This document shows positions 26,175 to 35,635 of a stretch of DNA of 64,000 nt, in pieces. The notes under the pieces are model-generated. The model was not told the DNA's origin and ran no database searches. It worked only from the letters and a program-made list of their open reading frames with translations. The stretch comes from an uncultured Clostridia bacterium. GTDB lineage: Bacteria; Bacillota; Clostridia; Lachnospirales; Anaerotignaceae. Numbering within the stretch: the first letter of the stretch is position 1; every line of letters starts with the position of its first letter. The position numbers were made by a program, and so were the translations under genes. The DNA is taken from NCBI GenBank assembly GCA_902477755.1, contig CABSIK010000001.1, positions 62,001-126,000 of the forward strand, in the 5' to 3' direction.

Positions 26175-26354
26175 TTATTTCTTTTTCTGTTCTACAGTAT
26201 TTACAAAATTCCGCAGATCTTCCATGGTGCAGATGGAACTGCTGTTGTTGGATAATGCAATCTGTGTGGTGTCGGGTAAGCCTTTGTAAAAGTGTTTTGC
26301 CCGTTCGTTGTGCAGCAGTAAATCCGCAAGATCCTGATATTTTTGTCCAGCCAT
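26175..26354 (-). CDS. Small conserved-looking protein of 59 residues
   Basis: A short minus-strand gene begins at ATG 26354-26352 with AAGGAGGCTT at 26370-26361. The product starts MAGQKYQDLADLLLHNERA and ends in a lysine-rich EQKKK tail; it is hydrophilic and probably helical. No family is recognised. It is convergent with clpB and divergent from the YigZ gene. The strong ribosome site and clean frame make it likely to be real despite its size. Confidence 0.65.
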   Translation of the reverse strand: MAGQKYQDLADLLLHNERAKHFYKGLPDTTQIALSNNSSSICTMEDLRNFVNTVEQKKK

Positions 26355-26471
26355 ATATGCAAGCCTCCTTTTTGTTTGTCAGAATTATTTTGTACAAAAA
26401 AATGTATTTTATGCGGTTTCTTTCTTGAGTGCAGTGCGGCTTTTTGGTATACTAAAGCAAGGTGATTGCTT

Positions 26472-27128
26472 ATGTTGAAAAAATATAAAACCATTCTGGC
26501 ACAGGCTGAAGGGGAAATTGTGGAAAAGAAATCCCGTTTTATCGCTACCGTTCGCCCAGTCAAAACAGAGGAAGAAGCCAGAAGTTTTATTGAGGAATTG
26601 AAAAAGAAATATTGGGATGCGACCCATAATGTTTTTGCTTATCAGATTGGTGAAAGAAATGAAATCCAGCGTTTCAGTGACGATGGAGAGCCCCAGGGTA
26701 CAGCAGGCATGCCTGTGCTCAATGTCCTGAAAGGGGAAGATGTAAAAGATACTGCCATTGTCGTTACAAGATACTTTGGCGGTACTTTGCTTGGCACTGG
26801 CGGTTTGGTACGTGCTTATGGAAAAGCTGCAAAAGAAGGGCTGTTGGCAGCAGGCATTGCAGAATTGGTGCTGTACAGCCGTTATTTTGTGACTGTAGAT
26901 TATACCGATTCTGGAAAGGTACAGTATGAAATTTTGCAGGATGGCCATGTGCTGCATGATACCCAATATACGGATCAGGTGCAGTTTTTCGTGCTGGTAG
27001 AATCGGAACAGTCCGAAGCCTTTGAGAAAAAGATGCTGGATATCATGAAAGGAAAACAGGTTGCGGAAAAGATGGATGAAGTCTTTGGTGTTTGGCAGAA
27101 CGGAACATTGCAGCTGATGGAACAATAA
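26472..27128 (+). CDS. YigZ / IMPACT family protein (UPF0029)
   Basis: This 218-residue protein has the YigZ N-terminal domain with FSDDGEPQGTAGMPVLNVL and TRYFGGTLLGTGGLVRAYG, then a C-terminal DUF1949-like ferredoxin fold. IMPACT-family proteins are linked to translation control; the bacterial role is not settled. ATG at 26472 has AAGGTGA 6 bp upstream; a TTG at 26466 is less likely. Confidence 0.92.
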   Translation: MLKKYKTILAQAEGEIVEKKSRFIATVRPVKTEEEARSFIEELKKKYWDATHNVFAYQIGERNEIQRFSDDGEPQGTAGMPVLNVLKGEDVKDTAIVVTRYFGGTLLGTGGLVRAYGKAAKEGLLAAGIAELVLYSRYFVTVDYTDSGKVQYEILQDGHVLHDTQYTDQVQFFVLVESEQSEAFEKKMLDIMKGKQVAEKMDEVFGVWQNGTLQLMEQ

Positions 27129-27254
27129 CAAAGGAAACTGTATCAATCGTTTTCTTGTAGTGTAAAGTCGGAAAGAAGCAGAATGAAAAGGCAGGTTTCC
27201 TTTAAAATAACATTCTTTAGAAGAAAACATATCGGATAAAATTATTGTAAAAAT

Positions 27255-27304
27255 AAGAAAGCTGGAATTCTTTGTATGATAAGGATTTCAGCTTTCTTTG
27301 TTTC
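27255..27304 (+). terminator. Terminator after the YigZ gene
   Basis: AAGAAAGCTG at 27255-27264 pairs with CAGCTTTCTT at 27289-27298, extended inward by AAT/ATT pairs. Confidence 0.75.
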
Positions 27305-27330
27305 TTATGAAGCAAGGTTTTTGCGATGTC

Positions 27331-27364
27331 AAAAGCCCTTTATGGAGACCATAAAGAGCTTTTT
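27331..27364 (-). terminator. Terminator of the minus-strand deacylase operon
   Basis: Positions 27331-27345 and 27349-27364 form a long stem around a 3-nt loop. A T run appears on either strand, so it may work both ways; it lies just beyond the stop of the deacylase gene. Confidence 0.75.
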
Positions 27365-27406
27365 GGAGAGAGAATTTAGAATATGTATTTCTATATAGGC
27401 GAAATG

Positions 27407-29011
27407 TTATTTTGCGTTTTCACCATGATGCAGCAGGATTTTTCCACCATGTTCACCAGTAAGACTGCCGTTTTCATATACAACAACACCATTGACAATG
27501 ACTGTTTCCATGCCTTTGCATACCTGATTGGAATGTACATAATTAGGAGTATCTTCCAACTGTTCCAGATCGAAAATATTGATATCCGCATCGTATCCTT
27601 CTGCCAAAATACCTTTATTGGAAAGCATTGCACGGCTGGCAGGAAGGGAAGTCATTTTTTGGATGACATCTTCCAAAGGCATCAGATTTTTTTCTTTATG
27701 GAAGTGACAAATAGCGCGGACAAAAGTGCCGAAGGAACGGGGATGTGCTTTTTCTTCCATGGCGCGGCAAATGCCGTCAGTGCCTACAACTGTATGGGGA
27801 AAAGTGAATATCTGAGAGAGATCATCTTCAGACATGCAATGGTAAATGGCTGTGCCCACACCGCCATTGATAACCAAAAGCTCACAAAGGGCATCAAAAG
27901 GGTCAATACCTTTTTGCGCTGCGTAATCATTCAGGAACATGCCTTCTGCCTCATGCGTCACAGGACAGGAGGAAATGAAAACACCAGTATATCCGCCGCA
28001 ATTTTGTACATAGTTGTCAAAAGGCGTTTTAGGATCGTCGATTTCAGCTTTTAGCTTCTTACGAATAACAGGATCTTTCAATTTTTCCGCCATGGCAGGA
28101 ATGCCTTCTGTAAAATACCAAGGGGGGATGCAGGCATTCAAATGGGTCATGGAAGCGGTATAAGGATATTGGTCTAATGTGATACGAATACCTTCTGCAA
28201 TGGCGTTCTGCACTAGTTTCAGGGTTTCTTCTGATAATCCCCAATTTTGTTTGCCGCAAATTTTGTGGTGGGAGATACTTACACGAACGCCGCTTTTTCT
28301 GCCGATTTCAATGGCTTCTTTCACAGAATTGACCACATCGTAAGATTCGTTGCGCATGTGTGTGGCATAGAGCCCCTCATATTCTGCAACAACCTTAGCA
28401 AGCTCGATAAGTTCTTCTGTTTCTGCATAGGCGCTGGGGGTGTAAATCAAACCGGAACTCATGCCAAGAGCGCCATTTTCCATACATTCCCGCAGCAGTG
28501 TTTTCATTTGTTCTAATTCTTCATTTGTAGGCTTTCTGCATTCATATCCCATGACTGCAAGACGCAAAGAACCATGACCAACCAGAAATTTGATGTTTGC
28601 TGCAATAGGAATTTGTTTTGCATATTCCAGATAGCGAGCAAAGGTTGTCCAGTTTGGCATATCATCAGGATATGTGGCTGTTCCCACAGAGAGCAGTGTC
28701 TGGTACAAATCTAATTTTTCAGGTCTTACAGGAAACATGGAAGAACCGCATTGTCCGGCAATTTCTGTTGTGATTCCTTGAGACACCTTGCATAATTTCG
28801 CGAAATCCTGACCAAGCACCATGTCACCATGGGAATGAAAATCAATGAATCCGGGACAGACAATTTTGCCAGAGGCGTTGATCACGCGAGCAGCAGGTTC
28901 ATTGTCTGTATGAAATGTGATTTTGCCGCCAGTAACACCAATGTTGCCTGTGTATGCTTTTTTTCCTGTTCCATCGATAATGGAACCGTTTTGAATCAGA
29001 ATATCTAACAT
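27407..29011 (-). CDS. N-acyl-D-amino-acid deacylase (D-aminoacylase)
   Basis: This 534-residue amidohydrolase has the metal motif GFIDFHSHGDM near residue 55, SSGLIYTPSAYA, the active-site TDGICRAMEEKAHPRSFGTF and a C-terminal beta strand pair typical of D-aminoacylases. The enzyme frees D-amino acids from N-acyl derivatives. The start at 29011 has AAAAGAGG upstream. It is the second gene of a unit with a DUF819 membrane protein, 24 bp apart, which may import or export the substrate. The adjacent LysR gene is the probable regulator. Confidence 0.9.
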   Translation of the reverse strand: MLDILIQNGSIIDGTGKKAYTGNIGVTGGKITFHTDNEPAARVINASGKIVCPGFIDFHSHGDMVLGQDFAKLCKVSQGITTEIAGQCGSSMFPVRPEKLDLYQTLLSVGTATYPDDMPNWTTFARYLEYAKQIPIAANIKFLVGHGSLRLAVMGYECRKPTNEELEQMKTLLRECMENGALGMSSGLIYTPSAYAETEELIELAKVVAEYEGLYATHMRNESYDVVNSVKEAIEIGRKSGVRVSISHHKICGKQNWGLSEETLKLVQNAIAEGIRITLDQYPYTASMTHLNACIPPWYFTEGIPAMAEKLKDPVIRKKLKAEIDDPKTPFDNYVQNCGGYTGVFISSCPVTHEAEGMFLNDYAAQKGIDPFDALCELLVINGGVGTAIYHCMSEDDLSQIFTFPHTVVGTDGICRAMEEKAHPRSFGTFVRAICHFHKEKNLMPLEDVIQKMTSLPASRAMLSNKGILAEGYDADINIFDLEQLEDTPNYVHSNQVCKGMETVIVNGVVVYENGSLTGEHGGKILLHHGENAK

Positions 29012-29035
29012 GTTGAAACCTCTTTTCTTTCTATG

Positions 29036-30235
29036 TTATGCACCGAAAATGTTTCCGATAAGCACACCGACATAATTGCCGATGATATAGCCGTAAAGCC
29101 CAACCAGTACGCCAGGAACGACCATCTTTTTCCAACCCATGCTGATGGAGAGGGCAGCGGCAGTAGGTGGGCCGCCGATGGCTGCGATGATGCCAACCAT
29201 CATTTCCTCTAAGTCAAATTTGAAGATTTTGCCGATGGTGAATACCAGCAGACACATGACAGAGAATACAATGCAGAATGCGCAGATAATCAGACCGCCA
29301 TACTGGATGATCTGAACCAAGTTTGCAGAGCAGCCGATGGTTACAAACCACATGAGCAGCATGATATTTCCAAGTTCGTCAGAACCTTTTACATTGGACA
29401 TGAATTTCGGGAAGGCTGTTGCAACAATGGTTGTCAGTAATGTCATTACCAGATATACACTGCCAAAGAGCTGTTTGATGACAAAATTACTGCTGTTTGC
29501 ATTGATGGCGCCGGAAATCAATTGGCTGATGCTGACAATGACAAAAGTGATAGCCATTGCCTGAGCAATATCTTTTAAGGAGATGCCTTTGCTTTTCCAG
29601 TACATGGCTGCTTCTGTGGTGCCTTCTGTGTTGCCGCCATTTGCCAATTCTTTCTCATATTCATCAATATGAGGATGTTTGAATTTTGTACGGAAGAAAC
29701 GTGTTCGACAAAATTGACCGAAGAAGAATACGATCATAGCAACTGTAAAGTTTCCTACCAACCCAAGTCCGTTGAGCATGTCTGTAGGTACGTCGAAAAT
29801 TTGTGTAACTGCTACGGCGTTTACTGTGCCGCCAACAGCTGCCGCACTGTACATGGCGGAGAATTTTGCGATGTTGTCTACGTTTCTGAGAACCAAAGGC
29901 AGCAGGCAGGAGGCAAGGAACGCGCTGACTGCACAGATGTTAAAGATCAAAAATGTGGTGCCGCTGGATTTGTAAATTTTACGAATATCTGATTTAAAGA
30001 GCAACAAAGGAATGGCAAGCAATAACAAAATATTGCCGATACTGTCATAAACAGGAGAAGCAAAAGGAATGATTTTTAAATTTGCCAGAATCATACCACC
30101 TGCGATACATAAGACGCAGCTGCTGATACGCGCGCCCCATTTCCATTTCTGTTCAATGGTAATGGCGATGGCTGTAACCAGTACAACAACCATCCAAAGG
30201 TATAAAGTATCGTCTGCCTGAATCCAAGAAGTCAT
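29036..30235 (-). CDS. DUF819 family membrane protein (putative transporter)
   Basis: This 399-residue protein has about ten to twelve hydrophobic segments and DUF819 features: a repeated AAVGGTVNAVAV-type motif in the first half and IGGPPTAAALSISMGWK in the second. The family is related to carboxylate and glutamate-type carriers by fold inference. ATG at 30235 follows AAAGGGTG; a GTG at 30241 is also in frame. It probably carries a substrate or product of the deacylase encoded next to it. Confidence 0.8.
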   Translation of the reverse strand: MTSWIQADDTLYLWMVVVLVTAIAITIEQKWKWGARISSCVLCIAGGMILANLKIIPFASPVYDSIGNILLLLAIPLLLFKSDIRKIYKSSGTTFLIFNICAVSAFLASCLLPLVLRNVDNIAKFSAMYSAAAVGGTVNAVAVTQIFDVPTDMLNGLGLVGNFTVAMIVFFFGQFCRTRFFRTKFKHPHIDEYEKELANGGNTEGTTEAAMYWKSKGISLKDIAQAMAITFVIVSISQLISGAINANSSNFVIKQLFGSVYLVMTLLTTIVATAFPKFMSNVKGSDELGNIMLLMWFVTIGCSANLVQIIQYGGLIICAFCIVFSVMCLLVFTIGKIFKFDLEEMMVGIIAAIGGPPTAAALSISMGWKKMVVPGVLVGLYGYIIGNYVGVLIGNIFGA

Positions 30236-30241
30236 AATCAC

Positions 30242-30381
30242 ACACCCTTTCTGAAAGAATCCTTTTTTACCGCCAACCGATTGGATTAAATATATTATAT
30301 GTTAAAGCAAAACGGAAAAGGTAATATGTAAAACTAGTGTCGGTTATAAAAATATGTTATAATCTTATGGGAGGTGTTGTA
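30242..30381. promoter_or_regulatory. Divergent promoter region between LysR and DUF819 genes
   Basis: A TATAAT at 30358-30363 faces the LysR gene, and a TATAAT on the minus strand near 30292-30300 faces the DUF819-deacylase unit. AT-rich sequence between them is a natural LysR binding region. Specific operator half-sites were not fixed. Confidence 0.5.
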
Positions 30382-31326
30382 ATGAAGATTGAACAGATCC
30401 GTCAAGTATTAAGTATTTATCAATCAGGTTCTATTAATAAAGCTGCGCAAAATTTGTTCTTGTCACAGCCACATATCAGTAATTCTTTGAAGTCATTGGA
30501 ACGAGAACTGCAGCAGAAAATATTCATCAGATCCTATCATGGCATTCAGCTCACAGAATTCGGAAAAGTATTCATCCAAAATGCGCAGGGTCTTTTGAAA
30601 TATGCGGATCAGATCGAATATGCAGCAAAAGACTTTTCTGCTGCACAAATGCCGTTATCGTTTTCGGTATCTGTTTCTTATTTGCTATTTGCGCAAGCTG
30701 TTTTTCGAGATTTAATGGAACGCTATGAGAATGCAGCTGTAAATTTTCGTTATAACCAAACTTCTGTGTCCGAAATCCTGATGGATGTATATGACCGTTC
30801 TGTGGAATTGGGGCTGATTTCCATTCCTACTATCGATAAAAGTAAGTGGCTTGCCAAAATGGAAATAGACGATTTGGTGTTTGAACCTATTTACAGCAGT
30901 AAACCAGCAGCAATGTTCTCCGTTCATCATCAAATGGAAAGCGGAAAAAAGGAGATACTCCTTAAAGAATTGCATGAGTTCCCTTTGACAATTATAGCGG
31001 AAAAAATACCGATTTTGGATATGGTAAATAAAAAAATGCGCTCTGTCATGGGAGCAAAAACATTGATTGAAGTCAATGACCGTACCACGGCTCACGAGTT
31101 TATACAGAATAAAAATGCCTATGCCTGCGTTGTAAATTGTACGCCTGCCTATAAGAATGTGCCGTTTTTTTCTTATGCGAAAGTGTTGCCAATCAAAGAT
31201 GCCCCATTTAATTTTGAAATTGGTTGGGTATACCGAAAGGATACATATCATTCTTCTTTGGCAGTAGAGTTTATGCAGCAGATTGAAGGACTGCTCTCTA
31301 TAAAGGTTGAGGGAAAAGGAAAATAA
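30382..31326 (+). CDS. LysR-family transcriptional regulator
   Basis: This 314-residue protein has an N-terminal helix-turn-helix (about residues 15-60, with GSINKAAQNLFLSQPHISNSLKSLE) and a C-terminal substrate-binding-like effector domain. ATG at 30382 follows GGGAGGTG; the frame opens at 30337 without a ribosome site. Divergent placement next to the DUF819-deacylase unit suggests that it controls that unit in response to an N-acyl or D-amino acid. Confidence 0.9.
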   Translation: MKIEQIRQVLSIYQSGSINKAAQNLFLSQPHISNSLKSLERELQQKIFIRSYHGIQLTEFGKVFIQNAQGLLKYADQIEYAAKDFSAAQMPLSFSVSVSYLLFAQAVFRDLMERYENAAVNFRYNQTSVSEILMDVYDRSVELGLISIPTIDKSKWLAKMEIDDLVFEPIYSSKPAAMFSVHHQMESGKKEILLKELHEFPLTIIAEKIPILDMVNKKMRSVMGAKTLIEVNDRTTAHEFIQNKNAYACVVNCTPAYKNVPFFSYAKVLPIKDAPFNFEIGWVYRKDTYHSSLAVEFMQQIEGLLSIKVEGKGK

Positions 31327-31389
31327 GATGGAAAAATAGGTGTAGAAGAAAGCGTATACACATTTTTATGTGATATTTTGGGGTTTTTC

Positions 31390-31418
31390 TTGTTTTTTTT
31401 CAAAAAAAATGATAAAAT
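31390..31418 (+). promoter_or_regulatory. yebC promoter
   Basis: TTGTTT at 31390-31395 and TAAAAT at 31413-31418 are spaced 17 bp, about 30 bp before the ribosome site. Confidence 0.55.
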
Positions 31419-31451
31419 ATTTTGGTGAATTTTAATTGAGGAGGGTTATGA

Positions 31452-32180
31452 ATGTCTGGACATTCTAAGTTTGCGAATATTAAACATAAAAAGGAAAAAA
31501 ATGATGCTGCCAAAGGCAAAATTTTTACCATGCTGGGCAGAGAAATTCAGGTTGCTGTAAAAGCTGGCGGTCCTGACCCTGCTGTAAATGGCAAACTGCG
31601 TGATGTAATCGCAAAATGTAAATCTAACAATATGCCTAACGATACCATTGAAAGAAGTATCAAAAAAGCAGCTGGTAACGAAGAAGGCGTAGAATACGAA
31701 TTGGTAACATACGAAGGCTACGGCCCCAGCGGCGTGGCAGTTATTGTAGAAGCGCTGACAGACAACAGAAATCGTGCAGCTGCGAATGTAAGAAATGCGT
31801 TTACAAAAGGCGGCGGCAACATGGGTACCAATGGCTGTGTATCTTTCATGTTTGACCAGAAAGGTCTGATTGTGATCGATAAAGAAGAAGTTGAAATGGA
31901 TGAAGAAGAACTGATGATGGTAGCATTAGACGCTGGTGCAGAAGACTTTGCAGCGGAAGAAGATAGCTATGAAATCACAACAACTCCTGATGACTTCTCT
32001 GCAGTCCGCGAAGCACTGGAAGCAGCAGGCATTCCTATGGCAAGTGCAGAAGTAACAATGATTCCTCAGACATATACAGAACTGAAATCTGATGAAGATA
32101 TCAAGAAAATGAATAAATTGCTGGATATGCTGGATGATGACGATGATGTACAGAATGTATATCATAATTGGGATGAGTGA
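31452..32180 (+). CDS. yebC: YebC/PmpR family protein
   Basis: This 242-residue protein is full length for the YebC family: [23 protein letters not shown] at the start, then [15 protein letters not shown] in the middle, and [12 protein letters not shown] at the end. YebC proteins were annotated as regulators and are now linked to translation through difficult proline stretches. ATG at 31452 follows GAGGAGGG. Its last four codons form the start of an 80-bp sequence repeated at 61040, so the 3' end serves as the edge of the accessory island. Confidence 0.93.
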   Translation: MSGHSKFANIKHKKEKNDAAKGKIFTMLGREIQVAVKAGGPDPAVNGKLRDVIAKCKSNNMPNDTIERSIKKAAGNEEGVEYELVTYEGYGPSGVAVIVEALTDNRNRAAANVRNAFTKGGGNMGTNGCVSFMFDQKGLIVIDKEEVEMDEEELMMVALDAGAEDFAAEEDSYEITTTPDDFSAVREALEAAGIPMASAEVTMIPQTYTELKSDEDIKKMNKLLDMLDDDDDVQNVYHNWDE

Positions 32181-32248
32181 TCAAAATAGATGACATAGCC
32201 GCAAAGCCAGTAAAATCAAGGCTTCCAGCGGTTTTTGAGGGCGATTTT
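32169..32248 (+). repeat. Left copy of an 80-bp direct repeat (putative attachment site)
   Basis: The repeat begins with the last four codons of yebC and matches 61040-61119 with about 7 differences; the first 33 positions are identical. A 12-bp piece of it, TAGATGACATAG at 32187-32198, occurs again at 32275-32286. I read this as an integration site at the 3' end of yebC. Confidence 0.75.
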
Positions 32249-32313
32249 CAAAGCCCCAAAAATTCCAATTTTATAGATGACATAGCGTTTTTGAAGTTAA
32301 AAAACGATTTTCG

Positions 32314-32349
32314 GGCAGTGAGATGAAAAAAAATCTCACTGCCTTTTTT
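32314..32349 (+). terminator. Terminator downstream of yebC
   Basis: GGCAGTGAGAT at 32314-32324 pairs perfectly with ATCTCACTGCC at 32333-32343, followed by six T. It is separated from yebC by about 130 bp of repeat-like sequence. Another dyad, AACTGTATC/GATACAGTT, lies near 32450-32473. Confidence 0.9.
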
Positions 32350-32583
32350 CATTTCTGAAAATCTACGAAAAAATGGTTTCCAAAAATATAACCATTTTTT
32401 GAAAGAAATTTGAAGTTTGTGAAAAAGAAATAAATCTTATTTTGAAAGAAACTGTATCTTTGTTGATACAGTTCGAAATATATTTTTAAAAAGAGAGGAG
32501 GGATTCAGATATAATAAAAAATAAAATTTTTTTGTGAAAACCAACTAAATCAAGTAACCTTCAAAAATGAAAAGAGAATGAGA

Positions 32584-32793
32584 ATGAAGGAAAAAGAAAT
32601 CAAAGTGCTAAAAGTAAAGCCACATGAGCACCCTGAAGTTTGTATGCTTGAGAATTCATTGGAAGCAATGCAGGAAGCAGTGGGAGGATACATTGACATG
32701 GTAGGATTAGATGACAATGTATCCTATTAAATAATAAGGGAAAATTGATTGGTTTGGAAGGCAACAGGAGAATTAGCATCGATATCATTTACT
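32584..32793 (+). pseudogene. DUF3846-family pseudogene
   Basis: A 48-codon frame from 32584 resembles the start of DUF3846 proteins (LEAMQEAVGGYIDMVGL). It stops at 32730, and the next family block, NNKGKLIGLEGNRRISID, continues directly in another frame to about 32793. DUF3846 genes are typical cargo of phages and conjugative elements. The frameshift marks it as a remnant. The rest of 32350-33045 is AT-rich with nothing else recognisable. Confidence 0.65.
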
Positions 32794-33045
32794 GAAAAAT
32801 CTATATTCTTCATGAGATTTTTTGTATTACAAAAATAACAAATCTTTTGAATGGTCAAGTATTTTATTTGTTGTAGCAATGAGATCAAAAGTGGGATAAG
32901 AAATTAAGGAATTTTAGAAATAGAAGTAGTCAATAAAAGGAAAATTTATCCATTACAATATGTTTTTCTTGACATATATCAATGAAAATAGCAGATATAA
33001 TGATATAATGAAAAAAACATATTATCGTCAATACGGAGGGGAAAT

Positions 33046-33621
33046 ATGTTCAGAAATGAATCGTTGATAAAAAAACTTGGATTAACAACTGTTGGACTAA
33101 TAGATGCTATGAGTACAATAATAGAAGTGAAAAAATTTAAAAAGAATGAGCTTATTATATCGGAGGGGAATATTCAGAAAGACTTTTATTTTCTTTTAGA
33201 TGGTGTTTTTCGAGGATTCTTCTTTGATATAGATGGTAAGGAAATTACAGATTGCTTTGGCTTTGAATTAGGAGATCCTGTTATGTCTTGCCATGCATTA
33301 GGGGAAAAGGCAAAAACAAATCTAGAAGCTATTACGGAAGTTACAGCGGCAAAGATTTCTGTTTCCAACTTACAGGAATTAATGCAGCAATTTCCAGAAT
33401 TAATTTGGCTATATAATAGGATGCTTTTAGATGCTTTGGGGAGACATTGGAATATAAAAGAGGCTCGATATAGGATGTCAGCAACAGAAAGATATCTATG
33501 GTTTTTAGATACTTATCCTGGACTGATTCAATATGTTAAAGCAAAACATGTTGCGTCTTTTCTTGGGATGACACCGGAATATTTGAGTAGAGTGCGTAAG
33601 AGTCTTAAAAATGAAATCTAA
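33046..33621 (+). CDS. Crp/Fnr-family transcriptional regulator
   Basis: This 191-residue protein has a cyclic-nucleotide-binding-type beta roll (about residues 25-115, with ISEGNIQKDFYFLLDGVFRGFF) and a short C-terminal helix-turn-helix (AKHVASFLGMTPEYLSRVRKSL). It lacks an iron-sulfur cysteine cluster of the Fnr type. ATG at 33046 follows ACGGAGGGG. It is the first intact gene of the accessory island and may control the surface-protein genes that follow. The ligand is unknown. Confidence 0.85.
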   Translation: MFRNESLIKKLGLTTVGLIDAMSTIIEVKKFKKNELIISEGNIQKDFYFLLDGVFRGFFFDIDGKEITDCFGFELGDPVMSCHALGEKAKTNLEAITEVTAAKISVSNLQELMQQFPELIWLYNRMLLDALGRHWNIKEARYRMSATERYLWFLDTYPGLIQYVKAKHVASFLGMTPEYLSRVRKSLKNEI

Positions 33622-33664
33622 AACATAATATTAAAATTTCAATAAATAAAAGGGGGCACCTGCA

Positions 33665-34372
33665 ATGAAAAAACAAATTATGAAATTAACTGTAACAACC
33701 TCTCTGCTTGCAGCGATGATGTGTTCGAATGCACTTGCAGCCGAAACAACAAAAAATGTCCAAATCCAATTTAATGACATTAAATTGGTGGTAGATGGTG
33801 TTCCAATTACGCCAAAAGATGCTAATGGGTCCCGTGTAGAGCCATTTATCTATAATGGGACTACATATTTACCGATTCGTGCAGTTGGTGAGGCAATTGG
33901 AAAGCAAGTGACTTGGGATGGTGCAACAAAAACAATATATCTCGGTGAGTCTCCAAATGAAAATAATTATTTGATTGATTTATGTCCCCCGTATGAAGTA
34001 CAACCTTATAGTAGCCGGTTTAAAGCTTCAAACTCCATAAAAATGGGAGGAAAAACGTACGCTCATGGATTTATTATGTATGGAGAGACTGGAGAAGATG
34101 AGTCATATGCACTGTTTAATTTAAATGGTGATTATTCTGCTCTTGAATTTGATTTAGGACATGTAGATGGTTCTCGCATGTACGATGGAGCGTTCAATAT
34201 ATATTTAGACGGAAAATACACTCAAACTATTGAAATCGGCAGTGAAGATCCAGTAAAACATATTTCGCTTCCATTAGATAATGCACTGCAGTTAAAGATT
34301 GCAACAAACCATCCTGACTGTTATGTTTGGGGTGTTAGATATGGTTTTGCAAATGCAAAATTAATTAAATAA
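33665..34372 (+). CDS. Secreted protein with copper-amine-oxidase-like and NPCBM domains
   Basis: This 235-residue protein has a signal peptide (cleavage near ALAA, residue 27), a copper amine oxidase N-terminal-like stalk domain with FIYNGTTYLPIRAVGEAIGK and VTWDGATKTIYLG, and a C-terminal beta-sandwich like NPCBM carbohydrate-binding domains (KTYAHGFIMYG, ALEFDLGHVDGS). The stalk domain is a structural module found on Clostridial surface proteins; it is not an oxidase. The start at 33665 follows AAAGGGGGCA. Probably binds cell-wall or host glycans. Confidence 0.8.
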   Translation: MKKQIMKLTVTTSLLAAMMCSNALAAETTKNVQIQFNDIKLVVDGVPITPKDANGSRVEPFIYNGTTYLPIRAVGEAIGKQVTWDGATKTIYLGESPNENNYLIDLCPPYEVQPYSSRFKASNSIKMGGKTYAHGFIMYGETGEDESYALFNLNGDYSALEFDLGHVDGSRMYDGAFNIYLDGKYTQTIEIGSEDPVKHISLPLDNALQLKIATNHPDCYVWGVRYGFANAKLIK

Positions 34373-34505
34373 ATGCTTTTTCGGTAATAATGAGTTGCAA
34401 TATTAAAAACAAATATAATGCTTTTAAAGAATATATAAATGCTTGTTAGTGTATTTGTTAACGAGAATTGTATTTTTGATTAGAAGAATATAAGGAGAGA
34501 GTATT

Positions 34506-35564
34506 ATGAGAAATTTATTGAAAAGGATATCTGGTTTCATTATCACTATCAGTATGATCTTAGGCAGTACAAGTGTTGCGTTTGCTGGTGGAGAGCAAGA
34601 GGTGGTTTCTTATATTGCAAATGCAACAACAAACTCAGTCACGATTAAGTTTTCTGGGGATAAGGCGGGAAGCTATTCCTGTGATCAAAGCTTTATCCAA
34701 ATCCGTTTTGATAAAAATATTTGGGGGTTTGGTTTTGGACCTTTAGGTATCAGTAAAGTGGGAATGCCAGAGATGCCTTCGGATAACAACATGACTATAT
34801 ATGTTCCTGTTGGAACAAAAGCTACTGTCCAATTTTCTGAGGATATGCGTAAAGAATCTGTTAAATTGAAGGATTTTGGTTTTGAAGGTCTTATCAAAGA
34901 AACAGCTTATGATGGGTCTAGCTTTGTTCCGTATGAACAGGGAAATACGAGACTGGAATATGAAGTAAGAATTCCTGGATATCAGGCAGAGAGTAATATG
35001 ATTAATTTTTGTCCAAGAACTCCAGAAGACTGGAAATATGCTGTAGATAATCAAGATACTTTTGAAAAAGTTTATACCTCTCAGCAGATACAATCTATGA
35101 CAGGGAATAAAGAAGAAGCAAATATCCCTACAGGAGTACAAGCAATTCCAACAAAATCAAAAACAACTATCAATGGAAAAGAAGCATCTTTCCAAGCATA
35201 TACGATCAGTGACTATACGTATTTAAAATTACGTGATGTAGCAATGGCAATCAACGGAACTGAAAAGAATTTTTCCATTGAATGGGATAATAATAAAAAA
35301 GCAATTAATATCAATACGAAACAGCCATATAGTCCAGTTGGTGGTGAAATGAGCTTATCAAATGGAGGTAATAAAGAAGCTATTAAAAGTACAGCTGTAG
35401 TATATGTGGATAATACAAAGCAAGATCTTAAAGCATATACCATTGATGGAAATACATATTTTCAGCTGAGAGATATTGGAAAGCTGATCGACTTTGATGT
35501 GGCTTGGGACAATATAGAAAAAACCATTAAGATTGATACTACAAATGGATATATGAGTGAATGA
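34506..35564 (+). CDS. Secreted protein with two copper-amine-oxidase-like stalk repeats
   Basis: This 352-residue protein has a signal peptide ending near VAFAGG, a unique N-terminal domain of about 190 residues, and two stalk-type repeats in the C-terminal part (YTYLKLRDVAMAI with FSIEWDNNKKAI, and NTYFQLRDIGKLI with VAWDNIEKTIKI). ATG at 34506 follows AAGGAGAG. It shares the stalk module with neighbours at 33665, 58554 and a fragment at 59397. The function of the N-terminal domain is unknown. Confidence 0.75.
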   Translation: MRNLLKRISGFIITISMILGSTSVAFAGGEQEVVSYIANATTNSVTIKFSGDKAGSYSCDQSFIQIRFDKNIWGFGFGPLGISKVGMPEMPSDNNMTIYVPVGTKATVQFSEDMRKESVKLKDFGFEGLIKETAYDGSSFVPYEQGNTRLEYEVRIPGYQAESNMINFCPRTPEDWKYAVDNQDTFEKVYTSQQIQSMTGNKEEANIPTGVQAIPTKSKTTINGKEASFQAYTISDYTYLKLRDVAMAINGTEKNFSIEWDNNKKAININTKQPYSPVGGEMSLSNGGNKEAIKSTAVVYVDNTKQDLKAYTIDGNTYFQLRDIGKLIDFDVAWDNIEKTIKIDTTNGYMSE

Positions 35565-35635
35565 GAAATGTTAGTATTCCATTTTGTTACAATTTTAAAG
35601 ATAATTAATACTGGGGCAATGTAAATTTTTAAATT

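Noticed and set aside
24397..26397. 666-codon minus-strand frame opposite clpB
   Set aside because: clpB on the plus strand is certain; the antisense product looks like nothing known and runs through the clpB terminator.
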